Source of the DNA: Candidatus Leucobacter sulfamidivorax
Lineage (GTDB): Bacteria; Actinomycetota; Actinomycetes; Actinomycetales; Microbacteriaceae
Length of the DNA stretch: 64,000 bases
Assembly (NCBI GenBank): GCA_016771945.1
Contig: QZLF01000006.1
Span: 1 to 64,000, forward strand
Reading direction: 5' to 3'
The position numbers and the translations under genes were made by a program. Shown here piece by piece: positions 18,801 to 26,899 of this stretch. Position 1 is the first letter of the stretch, and each line of letters begins with the position of its first letter. The notes beneath the pieces were generated by a model. It was not told where the DNA came from, did not search any database, and saw only the letters and a program-made list of their open reading frames with translations.

Positions 18801-19417
18801 AGCGCCTCGCCGAGCTCGGCCGCATCAATCCGCTCGCCCTCGAGGAGTTCGCCGCGCTCGAGCAGCGCCACACCTTCCTGACCGAGCAGCTCGCCGACCT
18901 CACGAAGACCCGGGCCGACCTGCTCACCATCATCGGCGAGCTCGACGCGAAGATGGAGGGCATCTTCGCCGAGGCCTTCGCCGACACCCAGGCGGCCTTC
19001 GCCGAGGTCTTCCCCGTGCTCTTCCCCGGAGGCTCGGGCGAGATCGCGCTGAGCGACCCCGAGGACATGCTCGCCACGGGCATCGAGATGAACGTGCGGC
19101 CCGCCGGCAAGAAGGTCGAGCGGCTGTCGCTGCTGTCGGGCGGCGAGCGATCCCTCGCGGCGGTCGCCTGGCTCATCGCGATCTTCCACGCCCGCCCGAG
19201 TCCGTTCTACATCATGGACGAGGTCGAGGCCGCCCTCGACGACGCCAACCTCGGGCGTCTGCTGCGGGTCTTCGAGGGGCTGCGCGAGAACTCGCAGCTC
19301 ATCGTCATCACGCACCAGAAGCGCACGATGGAGATCGCCGACGCCCTCTACGGCGTCTCGATGCGGCAGGACGGCATCTCGGCGGTCGTGGGCCAGCGCA
19401 TCGGCCGCGAGGAGTAG
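15833..19417 (+). CDS. smc: Chromosome segregation ATPase SMC
   Basis: A protein of 1194 residues with the SMC plan. The N-terminal head has Walker A GPNGSGKSN (31-39); two long Ala/Glu/Arg-rich coiled coils (about 170-500 and 670-935) flank the hinge (about 503-660); the C-terminal head has the signature LSGGERSLAAVAW (near 1101) and Walker B FYIMDEVEAALDD (near 1123). It organises and segregates chromosomes together with ScpA and ScpB. The start is TTG at 15833 with AAGGAGG five bases upstream. Oddly, residues about 940-970, just before the conserved NPLALEEF segment, are encoded by an inverted repeat and contain Ser/Thr/Pro/Gly instead of coil heptads. Confidence 0.97.
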   Translation: MHLKSLTLKGFKSFAQPTVFQFEPGVTAIVGPNGSGKSNVVDALAWVMGEQGAKTLRGGKMEDVIFAGTSTRGPLGRAEVRLTIDNSDGALPIEYTEVTISRTLFRNGSSEYAINGENCRLLDVQELLSDSGLGREMHVIVGQGQLDAVLRATPEDRRGFIEEAAGILKHRRRKERTLRKLEAMETNLTRLNDLAGEIRRQLKPLGRQAEVAKQAQEIAAEVRDAKARLLADDVARLRRELDELAKDEAERHSERIVLQEQLEQKQLRIQRLEQDQQSEELDAARRVTIALEGSQSRLRGVLAQAQQRLTFLATQAEAPELANRLTRGAVDEAGQEAESLGELIPAAEVAGQEAGDATRRAQGALDAIDEHLAAQSALVSKHDLELSKLRGQAEAAEQKRGAVAQEVARRESAVQQAEERAAEARSALAAFEDSLEQGEAPEGGLDEAYRAAQEAQAEAERRRDEARDRLHGLEQERAGLDARIGALARSLDQRDASGALLAEAPRGIRGRVADHVRVAEGHEAAVGAALGAYADALLAESQSDAGEVVRAARERDLGRLRAVIARGGGALAPDAPSVDGLTRASDVLLEAPEGVYGLLARSYLADDIAAAVAGAATLCERWPAESFTIVTSSGDVLTQHTLTGGSGQAPSRVELIADREQAEHRRDALAAEIEEADAELAELREAAARAKLAAERAFAELRAADARIAEVAEQRNRLSVRAEAGQAEAERARQALAEVAGAEAEAAEAVARAAQALAEAEARPRPILDASQRDGLFGEVERARAVEVDRRLELETARERARAAEARHRMLESQFEAERVAAEEAARRAVLRARQVARAERVAELLPGIQAACDRSLAEARLAQQAAEQERARHSQELTLLRSEESEVRQRLQALTERVHGAELKSYERKLQLSALLERAGAELGLVEDVLIAEYGPDQPVISTSSTTGSPQVELVETGGEQPAEAGGEQPTGIPFVRSEQEQRLRRAEKRLAELGRINPLALEEFAALEQRHTFLTEQLADLTKTRADLLTIIGELDAKMEGIFAEAFADTQAAFAEVFPVLFPGGSGEIALSDPEDMLATGIEMNVRPAGKKVERLSLLSGGERSLAAVAWLIAIFHARPSPFYIMDEVEAALDDANLGRLLRVFEGLRENSQLIVITHQKRTMEIADALYGVSMRQDGISAVVGQRIGREE
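18652..18744 (+). repeat. Palindromic repeat inserted in frame in smc
   Basis: CTCGACGAGCTCGAC (18658-18672) pairs with GTCGAGCTTGTCGAG (18690-18704) in 14 of 15 positions, and GGTCGAGCTTGTCGAGACC (18688-18706) resembles interspersed palindromes common in actinobacterial genomes. A direct duplication GGCGAGCAGCC follows at 18710-18720 and 18734-18744, giving a repeated GEQP peptide. The whole block keeps the reading frame, so SMC remains open. Confidence 0.7.
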
Positions 19418-19537
19418 CGGATGCCCGTGAATCATCCTCGAGGAGGAGGCGAGTGGTACCCGCGGCGGACGCGGGGCCGCGGGGCGCGCCAATAGTTTGA
19501 TTCCCAGAGGGCAGGCAGCCCCGGAAGGCAGGGAATC

Positions 19538-20485
19538 ATGATCGAGGCACGAAACCTCACGAAGCGCTACGGCGCCAAGCTCGCGGTCGACGACGTCGGC
19601 TTCGCGCTGCAGCCCGGAATCGTCACGGGCTTCCTCGGCCCGAACGGGGCCGGCAAGTCGACCACGATGCGCATGGTGATGGGGCTGGATCGCCCCACCT
19701 CGGGCAGCGTCACCGTGCTGGGCCGGCCCTACGCCGAGCACCGCAACCCGCTGAACGTCGCCGGCGCGCTGCTCGACGCGAAGGGCGTGCACCCCGGGCG
19801 CACGGCGCGCAGCCACCTGCGGGCCCTCGCCGCGACCCACGGCCTCCCCGCCTCGCGCGTCGACCGCGTGCTCGAGCTCACCGGGCTCGAGTCGGTGGCG
19901 AACAAGCGCGTGGGAGGCTTCTCGCTCGGCATGGGGCAGCGCCTCGGCATCGCCGCGGCGCTGCTGGGCGACCCGCAGGTGCTCGTGCTCGACGAGCCGG
20001 TCAACGGGCTCGACCCGGACGGCGTGCTCTGGGTGCGCCGCTTCGTGCGCGCCTTCGCGGCGGAGGGCCGCACGGTGCTGCTGTCGAGCCACCTCATGAG
20101 CGAGATGGCGCAGACCGCCGATCACGTGATCGTGCTCGGGCGGGGCAAGGTCATCGCCGATGCGCCGATCGCCGAGCTGCTCAGCTCGGGGCCGAGCCCG
20201 CGGGTGCGGGTCACCTCGCCCGACGCGATCCGCCTCGGCGAGCTGCTGCGCGCCGAGGGTGCCCGCAGCACGCAGGAGAGCGCCGGCGCCGAGCTCGTGC
20301 TCGAGGGCGTGGAGGCCCCGCGCGTGGGCGAGATCGCCGCCGCCCACGGCATCGTGCTGCACGCCCTCGCCGCCGACGCCGTCACCCTCGAGGAGGCGTA
20401 CCTCTCGCTGACCAGGGGCGAGCTCGAATACACCGCCGACGAGTACGCCGCCGATCGCCAGGCCGCCGCCGCGGTCGTGGTCTGA
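19538..20485 (+). CDS. ABC transporter ATP-binding protein (BcrA-type)
   Basis: A protein of 315 residues. Walker A is GPNGAGKST (34-42), the signature is SLGMGQRLG (near 128), Walker B is LVLDEPVNGLDPDG (near 151), and SSHLMSEM supplies the switch histidine. About 90 C-terminal residues form the accessory domain usual in BcrA/NatA-like exporters of antibiotics, lantibiotics or ions. It is followed by a permease, a histidine kinase and a response regulator on the same strand, the layout of an envelope-stress or peptide-detoxification module. AGGCAGGGAATC leads into the ATG, and TAGTTT (19493-19498) could be the -10. Confidence 0.9.
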   Translation: MIEARNLTKRYGAKLAVDDVGFALQPGIVTGFLGPNGAGKSTTMRMVMGLDRPTSGSVTVLGRPYAEHRNPLNVAGALLDAKGVHPGRTARSHLRALAATHGLPASRVDRVLELTGLESVANKRVGGFSLGMGQRLGIAAALLGDPQVLVLDEPVNGLDPDGVLWVRRFVRAFAAEGRTVLLSSHLMSEMAQTADHVIVLGRGKVIADAPIAELLSSGPSPRVRVTSPDAIRLGELLRAEGARSTQESAGAELVLEGVEAPRVGEIAAAHGIVLHALAADAVTLEEAYLSLTRGELEYTADEYAADRQAAAAVVV

Positions 20486-20507
20486 AGACGCCGAAGGAGA
20501 ACCCATC

Positions 20508-21419
20508 ATGACCATCGCAGACCCGACCACCCCCGCCCCCGCCTCCGCACCCGCGACGGCGCTCGCCGCCCAGGCCGATCCGCGCGAGCGGACGACGGCC
20601 GCACCCGGGAAGCTCACCTTCGACGGCGTGCTCCGCGGCGAGTGGATCAAGCTGCTCTCGCTGCGCTCGATCCGCTGGTCGATCCTGATCATGCTCGTGC
20701 TCAGCTGGGGCGGTGCCGCGCTCATGGCGGCCGCCATGGCGGGCACCGAGTTCGCGACGCCGGAGGCCATGCCGACGCTGATCGCCCAGGCGGCCACCTT
20801 CGGCAGCAACATCACCGTGCTCATCATGGGCGTGCTCGGGGTGCTGAGCATCACGAGCGAGTACGCGAGCGGCCTCATCCTCTCGAGCCTCTCGGCGGTG
20901 CCCTCGCGCACCCCGCTGCTCGCGGCGAAGACCCTGGTCGTGGCGGCCCTCGGCGTCGCAGTCGGCGCGCTCAGCACGTTCGGCGGCGGCTTCCTCGCCT
21001 CCCTGATCTTCGGCGGCGACGCCCTCGGCGTGATCTTCGAGCCCGCGGTGCTCGCCTCGCTGCTCGGCACGACCGTCTACCTCGCGCTGGCCGCGCTGCT
21101 CTCGCTCGGCATCGGTGCGCTGCTGCGCTCGACCGCGGCCGCGATCTCGGTGGTCGTGGTGCTGCTCTTCGTCTCGACGCTCGTGCTGCAGATCCTCACC
21201 ATGACCGGCTGGGAGTGGGTGCCGACCGTCGCGCAGTGGATGCCCGCGGATCTCGGCTACGAGCTCTCGACCTCGGCGCTCGCGCCGTCCGATGCCGTGG
21301 CCGCAGCCGGGGCGGACACCGGCGTGGGATACTGGGCGGCACTGGCCGGGCTCGCGGCCTGGGCCGCAGCCGCCCTCGTGCCCGCCGCGATCCTGCTGAA
21401 GACGAGAGACGCCGTGTGA
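20508..21419 (+). CDS. ABC transporter permease
   Basis: A protein of 303 residues. A soluble Ala/Pro-rich N terminus (1-50) is followed by about six hydrophobic segments (near 56-78, 98-118, 142-168, 182-208, 213-235 and 268-292), as in ABC-2-type permeases that pair with BcrA-like ATPases. It starts 22 bases after the ATPase gene with AAGGAGAACCC before the ATG. Its stop overlaps the GTG of the kinase gene (GTGA), so all four genes are likely co-transcribed and the last three translationally coupled. Confidence 0.88.
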   Translation: MTIADPTTPAPASAPATALAAQADPRERTTAAPGKLTFDGVLRGEWIKLLSLRSIRWSILIMLVLSWGGAALMAAAMAGTEFATPEAMPTLIAQAATFGSNITVLIMGVLGVLSITSEYASGLILSSLSAVPSRTPLLAAKTLVVAALGVAVGALSTFGGGFLASLIFGGDALGVIFEPAVLASLLGTTVYLALAALLSLGIGALLRSTAAAISVVVVLLFVSTLVLQILTMTGWEWVPTVAQWMPADLGYELSTSALAPSDAVAAAGADTGVGYWAALAGLAAWAAAALVPAAILLKTRDAV

Positions 21420-22885
21420 CAGACGCCCTGAACGCCCCGGTCGCCGAGGCTGCGCCGGGGGAGCCGCAGCCCGCTGAGGCGGAGCTGCGGCTCCCGCGTG
21501 CGCCGGGCGTGATCCGCCGCTGGCTCGCGGCGCATCCGCGGCTCGTCGACTGGACCATCGTCGGCGGCTACCTGTTCGGCTGCGTCCTCGTCATCGTGGT
21601 GGACATCGGCCTCGGGTTCTCCGCCGAGGCCCTGAGCGAGATCGACCCAGCCGCCGCCGAGTACATCGTGCAGCGCGGGGCCTATCTGCAGTGGCCCTGG
21701 GTGATCGTGAGCGTCACCGCCGTGGCGGTGACGGCGGTCGCGCTGCGGCTGCGCCGCCGCCTCCCGCTCGCGGGCCTCATCGCGATCTGCGTCGTGCTCC
21801 TCTTCGAGCAGGGGCTGCTCGCGGCGCCCGCCTCGATCGCACTCGCCTTCCTGCTCTACGCGATCCCGGTCTACCGCGGCGTCGCCGCGGGGTGGCTCGG
21901 CTTCGGCATCGCCCTCGTCACGAGCCTCATCACCGTGCAGGTCACCGGAGGCTCGGGCACCGGGCTCATCGGACCGGCCGGCCTCATGATCGCGGAGGGC
22001 CCCTTCAGCACGGCGGATCGCGTGGGCGTGAACGTGCTGAACGCGCTGTGGCTGCTCGCCGTGCTCATGGTGGGGATCAACCTCGGCAACCGCAAGCGCT
22101 ACGTGGCGGCGCTCATCGACCGGGCGCACCAGCTCGCCCGCGAGCGGGAGCAGCGCGCTCAGCTCGCCGCCGCGGCGGAGCGCGCGCGGATTGCCCGCGA
22201 GATGCACGACATCGTCGCCCATTCGCTCTCGGTCGTGGTGACCCTCAGCGAGGCGGCGAGCGTCGCGATCGAGTCGCAGCCCGTGGCGGCGAAGCAGGCG
22301 GTCGAACGGGCTGCCGAGACCGGGCGGCACGCGCTCGTCGAGATGCGGCGGCTGCTCGGGGTCCTGGGCGACGAGGCGGGCGGCGGATCCGCCACCGCGC
22401 CGCAGGGCCTGGCGCCGCGCGCGCCGCAGCCCGGCGTCGCCCAGCTGCCCGAGCTCGTCGCGGGCTTCGTCGATGCCGGGCTCCGCGTGACCGTGACCGA
22501 GCAGGGCGTGCCGCTCGGCGATGCCACGCAGCAGCTCGCGGTCTACCGCATCGTGCAGGAGGGCCTGACGAACGCGCTGCGGCACGCGGGCCCCGGGGCC
22601 GCGGTCGAGCTGCTGCTGGAGCACGGCGCCGAGCGCACCCGGATCGAGGTGGTCGACGGGGGCCCCGTCTCGCTCGCCTCGCCCAGGCCGCCCCAAGGCC
22701 GGGGCGCGTCGGCCGGCACCCCGATCCCGGGCAGCGGCCGCGGGCTCGCGGGCGCCGCGGAGCGCGCGCGGATGTTCGGCGGAGAGCTCGAGTCCGGCCC
22801 GCGCGGGGCGGGATGGCGCGTGGCCGCAGAGGTGCCGCTCGCGGGCGGCGCCGAGACGACGGAGAGGGACGGCGATGGGCGATGA
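21416..22885 (+). CDS. Two-component sensor histidine kinase (NarL-partner class)
   Basis: A protein of 489 residues with about six membrane helices between residues 40 and 230, a short coil, then a HisKA_3 dimerisation domain with the phospho-acceptor H264 in AREMHDIVAHSLSVV. The ATPase domain has the N-box ALRHAG and a G-box GRGLAGAAERARMFGG. It presumably senses the envelope or the state of the adjacent transporter and phosphorylates the next gene product. The GTG start overlaps the permease stop, and the gene overlaps the response regulator by 11 bases. Confidence 0.92.
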   Translation: MTDALNAPVAEAAPGEPQPAEAELRLPRAPGVIRRWLAAHPRLVDWTIVGGYLFGCVLVIVVDIGLGFSAEALSEIDPAAAEYIVQRGAYLQWPWVIVSVTAVAVTAVALRLRRRLPLAGLIAICVVLLFEQGLLAAPASIALAFLLYAIPVYRGVAAGWLGFGIALVTSLITVQVTGGSGTGLIGPAGLMIAEGPFSTADRVGVNVLNALWLLAVLMVGINLGNRKRYVAALIDRAHQLAREREQRAQLAAAAERARIAREMHDIVAHSLSVVVTLSEAASVAIESQPVAAKQAVERAAETGRHALVEMRRLLGVLGDEAGGGSATAPQGLAPRAPQPGVAQLPELVAGFVDAGLRVTVTEQGVPLGDATQQLAVYRIVQEGLTNALRHAGPGAAVELLLEHGAERTRIEVVDGGPVSLASPRPPQGRGASAGTPIPGSGRGLAGAAERARMFGGELESGPRGAGWRVAAEVPLAGGAETTERDGDGR

Positions 22886-23600
22886 TTCGACAGGCGGCGA
22901 CGCGATCCGCGTCGTGCTGGTGGACGACCAGGAGCTGATCCGCACGGGCTTCGCGCTGATACTCAGCACGGCCGACGGCATCGAGGTCTTCGGCGAGGCG
23001 AGGGACGGAGCGACCGCGCTCGAGCTGATCGAGCGGCTGGACGCCGCGGGAACGCCGCCGCACGTCGTGCTGATGGACGTGCGCATGCCCGGGACGAACG
23101 GGATCGAGGCGACCGCGGCCCTCGCGGCGCGCTTCCCGGGCGTGCGGGTGATCGTGCTGACGACCTTCGACCTCGACGAGTACGCCACCGCCGCGATCGA
23201 GGCCGGTGCGAGCGGCTTCCTGCTCAAGGACGCCCGGGCCGCGGAGCTCGTCGCGGCCGTGCGCGCCGTCGCGGACGGCGATTCGGTGATGGCGCCGAGC
23301 GTGACGCGGCGGCTCATCGCGAGGCTGCGGGAGAGCGACGGGGCGGCCTCTCCCGCGGGGGAACCGGGAGGGACCTTGCCGGCCGGCGAGGATCGGAGCG
23401 CGGCCCTCGACGCCCTGACGGAGCGCGAGCGCGAGGTGTTCGCCCTCATCGCCGAGGGCCTCAGCAACGCCGAGATCGGGGAGCGGCTGTTCCTCTCGGA
23501 ATCGACCGTGAAGACGCACGTCAGCCGGGTGCTCGCGAAGCTGGAGCTGCGCGATCGCGTGCACGCCGTGATCCTCGCCTACGAGGCCGGGGTGCGCTGA
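22875..23600 (+). CDS. NarL/LuxR-family response regulator
   Basis: A protein of 241 residues. The receiver domain (10-125) has the acidic pocket D17/D18, the phospho-acceptor D68 in VVLMDVRMPG and the switch lysine in LLKDA. A linker carrying Gly/Ala/Pro (about 150-172) leads to a LuxR-type helix-turn-helix (TEREREVFALIAEGLSNAEI, then ESTVKTHVSRVLAKL). It is the cognate partner of the preceding kinase and probably controls the ABC exporter genes upstream. The ATG at 22875 follows GAGAGGGACGGCG within the end of the kinase gene. Confidence 0.95.
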   Translation: MGDDSTGGDAIRVVLVDDQELIRTGFALILSTADGIEVFGEARDGATALELIERLDAAGTPPHVVLMDVRMPGTNGIEATAALAARFPGVRVIVLTTFDLDEYATAAIEAGASGFLLKDARAAELVAAVRAVADGDSVMAPSVTRRLIARLRESDGAASPAGEPGGTLPAGEDRSAALDALTEREREVFALIAEGLSNAEIGERLFLSESTVKTHVSRVLAKLELRDRVHAVILAYEAGVR

Positions 23601-23679
23601 CCCCCGCGGTCGCGCCCGACCGCGTTGGAGGGCACGGCCACCGATTGATCACGAGACGCTAACAAGTCTGTAAAGGTCC

Positions 23680-23745
23680 GATAATAACGGGCTCCGAGCG
23701 GTGAGTCACTCACTATGCTCATCCAGTGTGCCGGCAATTATTGCC
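23680..23745 (+). promoter_or_regulatory. Palindrome-rich control region of the Liv binding-protein gene
   Basis: GATAAT at 23680-23685 is a possible -10. It is followed by the perfect palindrome GTGAGTCACTCAC (23701-23713) and then the short palindrome GGCAATTATTGCC. This stretch is more AT-rich than its surroundings. The perfect palindrome downstream of the -10 is a plausible repressor site; no -35 is convincing. Confidence 0.45.
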
Positions 23746-23771
23746 CCGGCCAGATAGAAAGGCATTCATTC

Positions 23772-25061
23772 ATGAAGATGAATATCACGCGTACAACCGG
23801 CGCCATCGCGCTGGTCGCGAGCGCCGCCCTGGTGCTCGCGGGCTGCTCCTCGGGCGGCGGCGGCGAATCGAGCGGCGGCGAGAGCGGCGGCGAGGCGAGC
23901 ACCGGGCCCCTGAAGATCGCGACGCTGCTCCCGCAGACCGGCTCGCTGGACTTCCTGCGTCCTCCGGTCGAGGCGGGCATCGCGCTCGCGCTCGCCGACA
24001 TCGAGGCCGCGGGCGGCGTGCTCGACCAGCCGGTCGAGGTCGTCGCCAACGCCAACGAGGGCGACGGCTCCGACATCACCGTGGTCGAGAAGGGCGCCCA
24101 GGAGGTCATCGACAGCGGTGCCGCCTTCGTGATGGGCGCCATGAGCACCTCGCGCTCGCAGCACGTCTATAAGGACATCACCGGGGCCGGCATCCTCATG
24201 GGCTCGCCGTCCAATACCGGCGACGTCATGACCGGCGTCAGCCCGTTCTACTTCCGCACCGCTCCGCCGGACTCCGTGCAGGGCTCGGTGCTCGCGCAGC
24301 TGATCCTCGACGACGGCAACGAGAAGGTCGGCTTCCTGACCTTCAACGACGTCTACGGTCTCGGCCTCCGCGACACCATCGAGGGCCTCGTCACCGACGG
24401 CGGCGCCGAGGTCGTCTACGGCGGCAAGGTCGAGGGCAACGAGTTCCCGGTCGAGCAGACCTCCTTCGCCTCCGAGGTGACCGCGCTCAAGGCGTCGGGC
24501 GCCGAGGCGATCGTCGTCATCACCTTCGACCAGGTCGAGCAGATCATCCCCGAGCTCAAGGCTCAGGGCGTCGATCTCTCGAAGGTGTACCTGGTCGACG
24601 GCAGCCTGAAGAACTTCGAGAGCCTCGAGCCGGGTCTGCTCGCGGGTGCGCAGGGCACGAAGCCGGGCTTCGAGGTCGATGCGGACTTCCTGCAGGCGCT
24701 GAAGGACGCATATCAGGAGGAGTACGGCAGCGAGCTCGCCGACCTCACCTACGCGCCCGAGGCGTACGATCTGCTGACCATTGTGGCCCTCGCGGCCGAG
24801 AAGGCCGGTGCGACCGATGCCGCCTCGATCCAGGCTCAGCTGGCCGCGGTCACCGGGGCCGACGGCGGCGAGGAGTGCGCGAGCTTCGCGGACTGCAAGG
24901 CGCTCATCGCCGACGGCAAGGACATCCGCTACGTCACCAAGGCCGGCGTGGGTCCGCTGAACGAGAACAACGATCCGTCCACTGCGTGGATCGGCATCTA
25001 CAGCTACGGCACCGACAGCAACGAGCCGGTGTTCGTCCGCTCCGAGGAGGGCACGATCTAA
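23772..25061 (+). CDS. livK: Branched-chain amino-acid ABC transporter, substrate-binding lipoprotein
   Basis: A protein of 429 residues. A lipoprotein signal with lipobox LAGC anchors Cys25 to the membrane, followed by a Gly/Ser linker (26-47). The mature part is a type I periplasmic-binding fold of the Leu/Ile/Val class (IATLLPQTGSLDFLRPP, GVSPFYFRTAPPDSVQGS). It delivers ligand to the LivHM channel encoded on the opposite strand. The ATG at 23772 follows AGAAAGG; an upstream in-frame ATG at 23715 would spoil the signal peptide. Ligand specificity is inferred from the neighbouring LivHMGF genes. Confidence 0.92.
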   Translation: MKMNITRTTGAIALVASAALVLAGCSSGGGGESSGGESGGEASTGPLKIATLLPQTGSLDFLRPPVEAGIALALADIEAAGGVLDQPVEVVANANEGDGSDITVVEKGAQEVIDSGAAFVMGAMSTSRSQHVYKDITGAGILMGSPSNTGDVMTGVSPFYFRTAPPDSVQGSVLAQLILDDGNEKVGFLTFNDVYGLGLRDTIEGLVTDGGAEVVYGGKVEGNEFPVEQTSFASEVTALKASGAEAIVVITFDQVEQIIPELKAQGVDLSKVYLVDGSLKNFESLEPGLLAGAQGTKPGFEVDADFLQALKDAYQEEYGSELADLTYAPEAYDLLTIVALAAEKAGATDAASIQAQLAAVTGADGGEECASFADCKALIADGKDIRYVTKAGVGPLNENNDPSTAWIGIYSYGTDSNEPVFVRSEEGTI

Positions 25062-25079
25062 GGATCGTCCTCCGACGCG

Positions 25080-25109
25080 AAGGGCCGGTTCCGTTCGGAA
25101 CCGGCCCTT
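25080..25109. terminator. Bidirectional terminator between livK and livF
   Basis: AAGGGCCGGTTCC (25080-25092) and GGAACCGGCCCTT (25097-25109) form a perfect 13-bp stem with a four-base loop, centred between the convergent stops at 25061 and 25143. The A-rich/T-rich stem ends suit termination in both directions. Confidence 0.85.
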
Positions 25110-25142
25110 CGTCGTGCCCGGTGTCTTCCGGCCGGGGGCGGA

Positions 25143-25898
25143 TCAGCCCGAGGCCGCCTTCTTCTCGACGTCGGCGGCGAGGGTGCCGAGGTAGAGCTCG
25201 ATGACCTTGGGGTCGTTCGCCAGTTCGCGGCCCGGGCCGTCGTAGGCGTTCCTGCCCTGGTCGAGCACGTAGGCGCGATCGCAGATCTGCAGGCAGCGGC
25301 GGGCGTTCTGCTCGACCATGATGATCGTGACGCCGGTCTTGTTGATCTGCCGGGTGCGGATGAAGGTCTCGTCCTGGCGCACGGGGGAGAGGCCGGCGCT
25401 CGGCTCGTCGAGCAGCAGCACCTTCGGGTCCATCATGAGGGCCCGGGCCATCGCCACGGACTGGCGCTCGCCGCCCGAGAGCGAGCCGGCGCGCTGCTTG
25501 CGGCGTTCCGCCAGCATCGGGAAGAGCCGCCACATCTCCTCGATGCGCGTCGCGAACTCCTTCGGCTTCAGGAAGAGCCCCATCTGCAGGTTCTCCTCGA
25601 TCGAGAGCGAGGGGAACACGTTGTTCGTCTGCGGCACGAAGCCCACGCCCTTGCGCACGAGCTGGTCGGTCGCGGCGTTCGTGACGTCCTCGCCGTCGAG
25701 CGTGACCGAGCCCTCGCGGATGTTCACGAGGCCGAAGAGGGCCTTCAGCAGCGTCGACTTGCCGGCGCCGTTCGGGCCGATGATGCCGATCAGCTCGCCC
25801 TCGTAGGCCTCGAGCGTGCAGCCGTTCAGGATGTTGATGCCGGGGAGGTATCCGGCGGTGATGTCGTCGGCCTTCACGACCAGTTTCGCCTCGCTCAT
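25143..25898 (-). CDS. livF: Branched-chain amino-acid ABC transporter ATPase LivF
   Basis: A protein of 251 residues. Walker A is GPNGAGKST (41-49), the signature is LSGGERQSVAMARAL, Walker B is LLLDEPSAGLSP, and IIMVEQNARRCL is the LivF-type switch region. It forms the ATPase heterodimer with LivG. The ATG overlaps the livG stop (ATGA) and has GAGGAGG just upstream inside livG. It is the last gene of livHMGF and ends at the shared terminator. Confidence 0.95.
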   Translation of the reverse strand: MSEAKLVVKADDITAGYLPGINILNGCTLEAYEGELIGIIGPNGAGKSTLLKALFGLVNIREGSVTLDGEDVTNAATDQLVRKGVGFVPQTNNVFPSLSIEENLQMGLFLKPKEFATRIEEMWRLFPMLAERRKQRAGSLSGGERQSVAMARALMMDPKVLLLDEPSAGLSPVRQDETFIRTRQINKTGVTIIMVEQNARRCLQICDRAYVLDQGRNAYDGPGRELANDPKVIELYLGTLAADVEKKAASG

Positions 25899-26899
25899 CG
25901 CGCCTCCTCCTCTTCCTCGAGCTCTTCCTGGACCTGCTCGGCGATCGTCTCGATCATGTTCGTGTCGAGCACGTCGTCGTCGCCCAGGTCCTTGTCGTGG
26001 TGGGCGCCCAGGTAGGCGTCGACCACGGCCTGGCTGGTCATCACCTCTTCGGGCAGGCCCTCGGCGATGATCTCGCCCTGGGCCATGACCACGACCCAGT
26101 CGCTGATGTGGCGCACCATGTGCATGTCGTGCTCGACGAAGAGCACCGTGGTGCCCTCGTCGCGCAGCGCCTGGATGTGGTCGAGCAGGCTCTGCGTCAG
26201 CGCCGGGTTCACGCCGGCCATCGGCTCGTCGAGCATGATCATCGGGGGATCCGACATGAGCGCCCGCGCCATCTCGAGCAGCTTCTTCTGGCCGCCCGAG
26301 AGGTCGCCGGCCATGTCGTCCTTCTTGGCGTCGAGCTTGAAGCGGGCGAGCAGCTCCTCGGCGCGCTCGATGTTCTCGCGCTCGCGCTTCTTCCACAGCG
26401 GGTGGATGAGACCCACGAAGAGGTTCTCGCCGGGCTGGTTCGACGCGCCGATGAGCATGTTCTCGAGCACCGTCATGCGGCTGAGCGCCTTGGTCAGCTG
26501 GAAGGTGCGCACCATGCCCGAGCGGGCGGCCTGCGAGGCGCCCGTGCGGTTCAGGGTCTTCCCGTTGAACGTCCAGCGCGCGTCGCCGCCGCCGATGAGG
26601 CGCTTGGCGTTCGAGGGCTGGTCGAAGCCCGTGATGAGGTTGAAGAAGGTGGTCTTGCCGGCGCCGTTCGGGCCGATGAGCGCCGTGATGGCCCCGCGCT
26701 GCACCTCGAGGTGGTCGACGTTCACGGCGGTCATGCCGCCGAAGCGGCGGATCATGTGGTCGACCGACAGGATCGGGTCGGGCTTCGCCACGCCGGGCAC
26801 CTGCTCCAGCCCGCGCAGGGTCGCGCGCAGGGCCTCGCGGTCGTAGGGGTAGGCATCGTGTGCGGTCGACGGTGTCGTCGACGTCGTCTGGTCAGACAT
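25895..26899 (-). CDS. livG: Branched-chain amino-acid ABC transporter ATPase LivG
   Basis: A protein of 334 residues. Walker A is GPNGAGKTT (76-84), the signature is LSGGQKKLLEMARAL, Walker B is MIMLDEPMAGVNP and FVEHDMHMV carries the switch histidine. Compared with typical LivG (about 255 residues) it has about 45 extra N-terminal residues and an acidic C-terminal tail that ends in a run of glutamates. Both extras are cytoplasmic and of unknown use. It overlaps livM by eight bases and livF by four. Confidence 0.94.
   Translation of the reverse strand: MSDQTTSTTPSTAHDAYPYDREALRATLRGLEQVPGVAKPDPILSVDHMIRRFGGMTAVNVDHLEVQRGAITALIGPNGAGKTTFFNLITGFDQPSNAKRLIGGGDARWTFNGKTLNRTGASQAARSGMVRTFQLTKALSRMTVLENMLIGASNQPGENLFVGLIHPLWKKRERENIERAEELLARFKLDAKKDDMAGDLSGGQKKLLEMARALMSDPPMIMLDEPMAGVNPALTQSLLDHIQALRDEGTTVLFVEHDMHMVRHISDWVVVMAQGEIIAEGLPEEVMTSQAVVDAYLGAHHDKDLGDDDVLDTNMIETIAEQVQEELEEEEEAR

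Noticed and set aside
15644..21070. An 1808-codon open frame on the minus strand across smc and the ABC genes
   Set aside because: smc and the exporter genes on the plus strand carry all conserved motifs; the antisense frame has none and its composition is biased.
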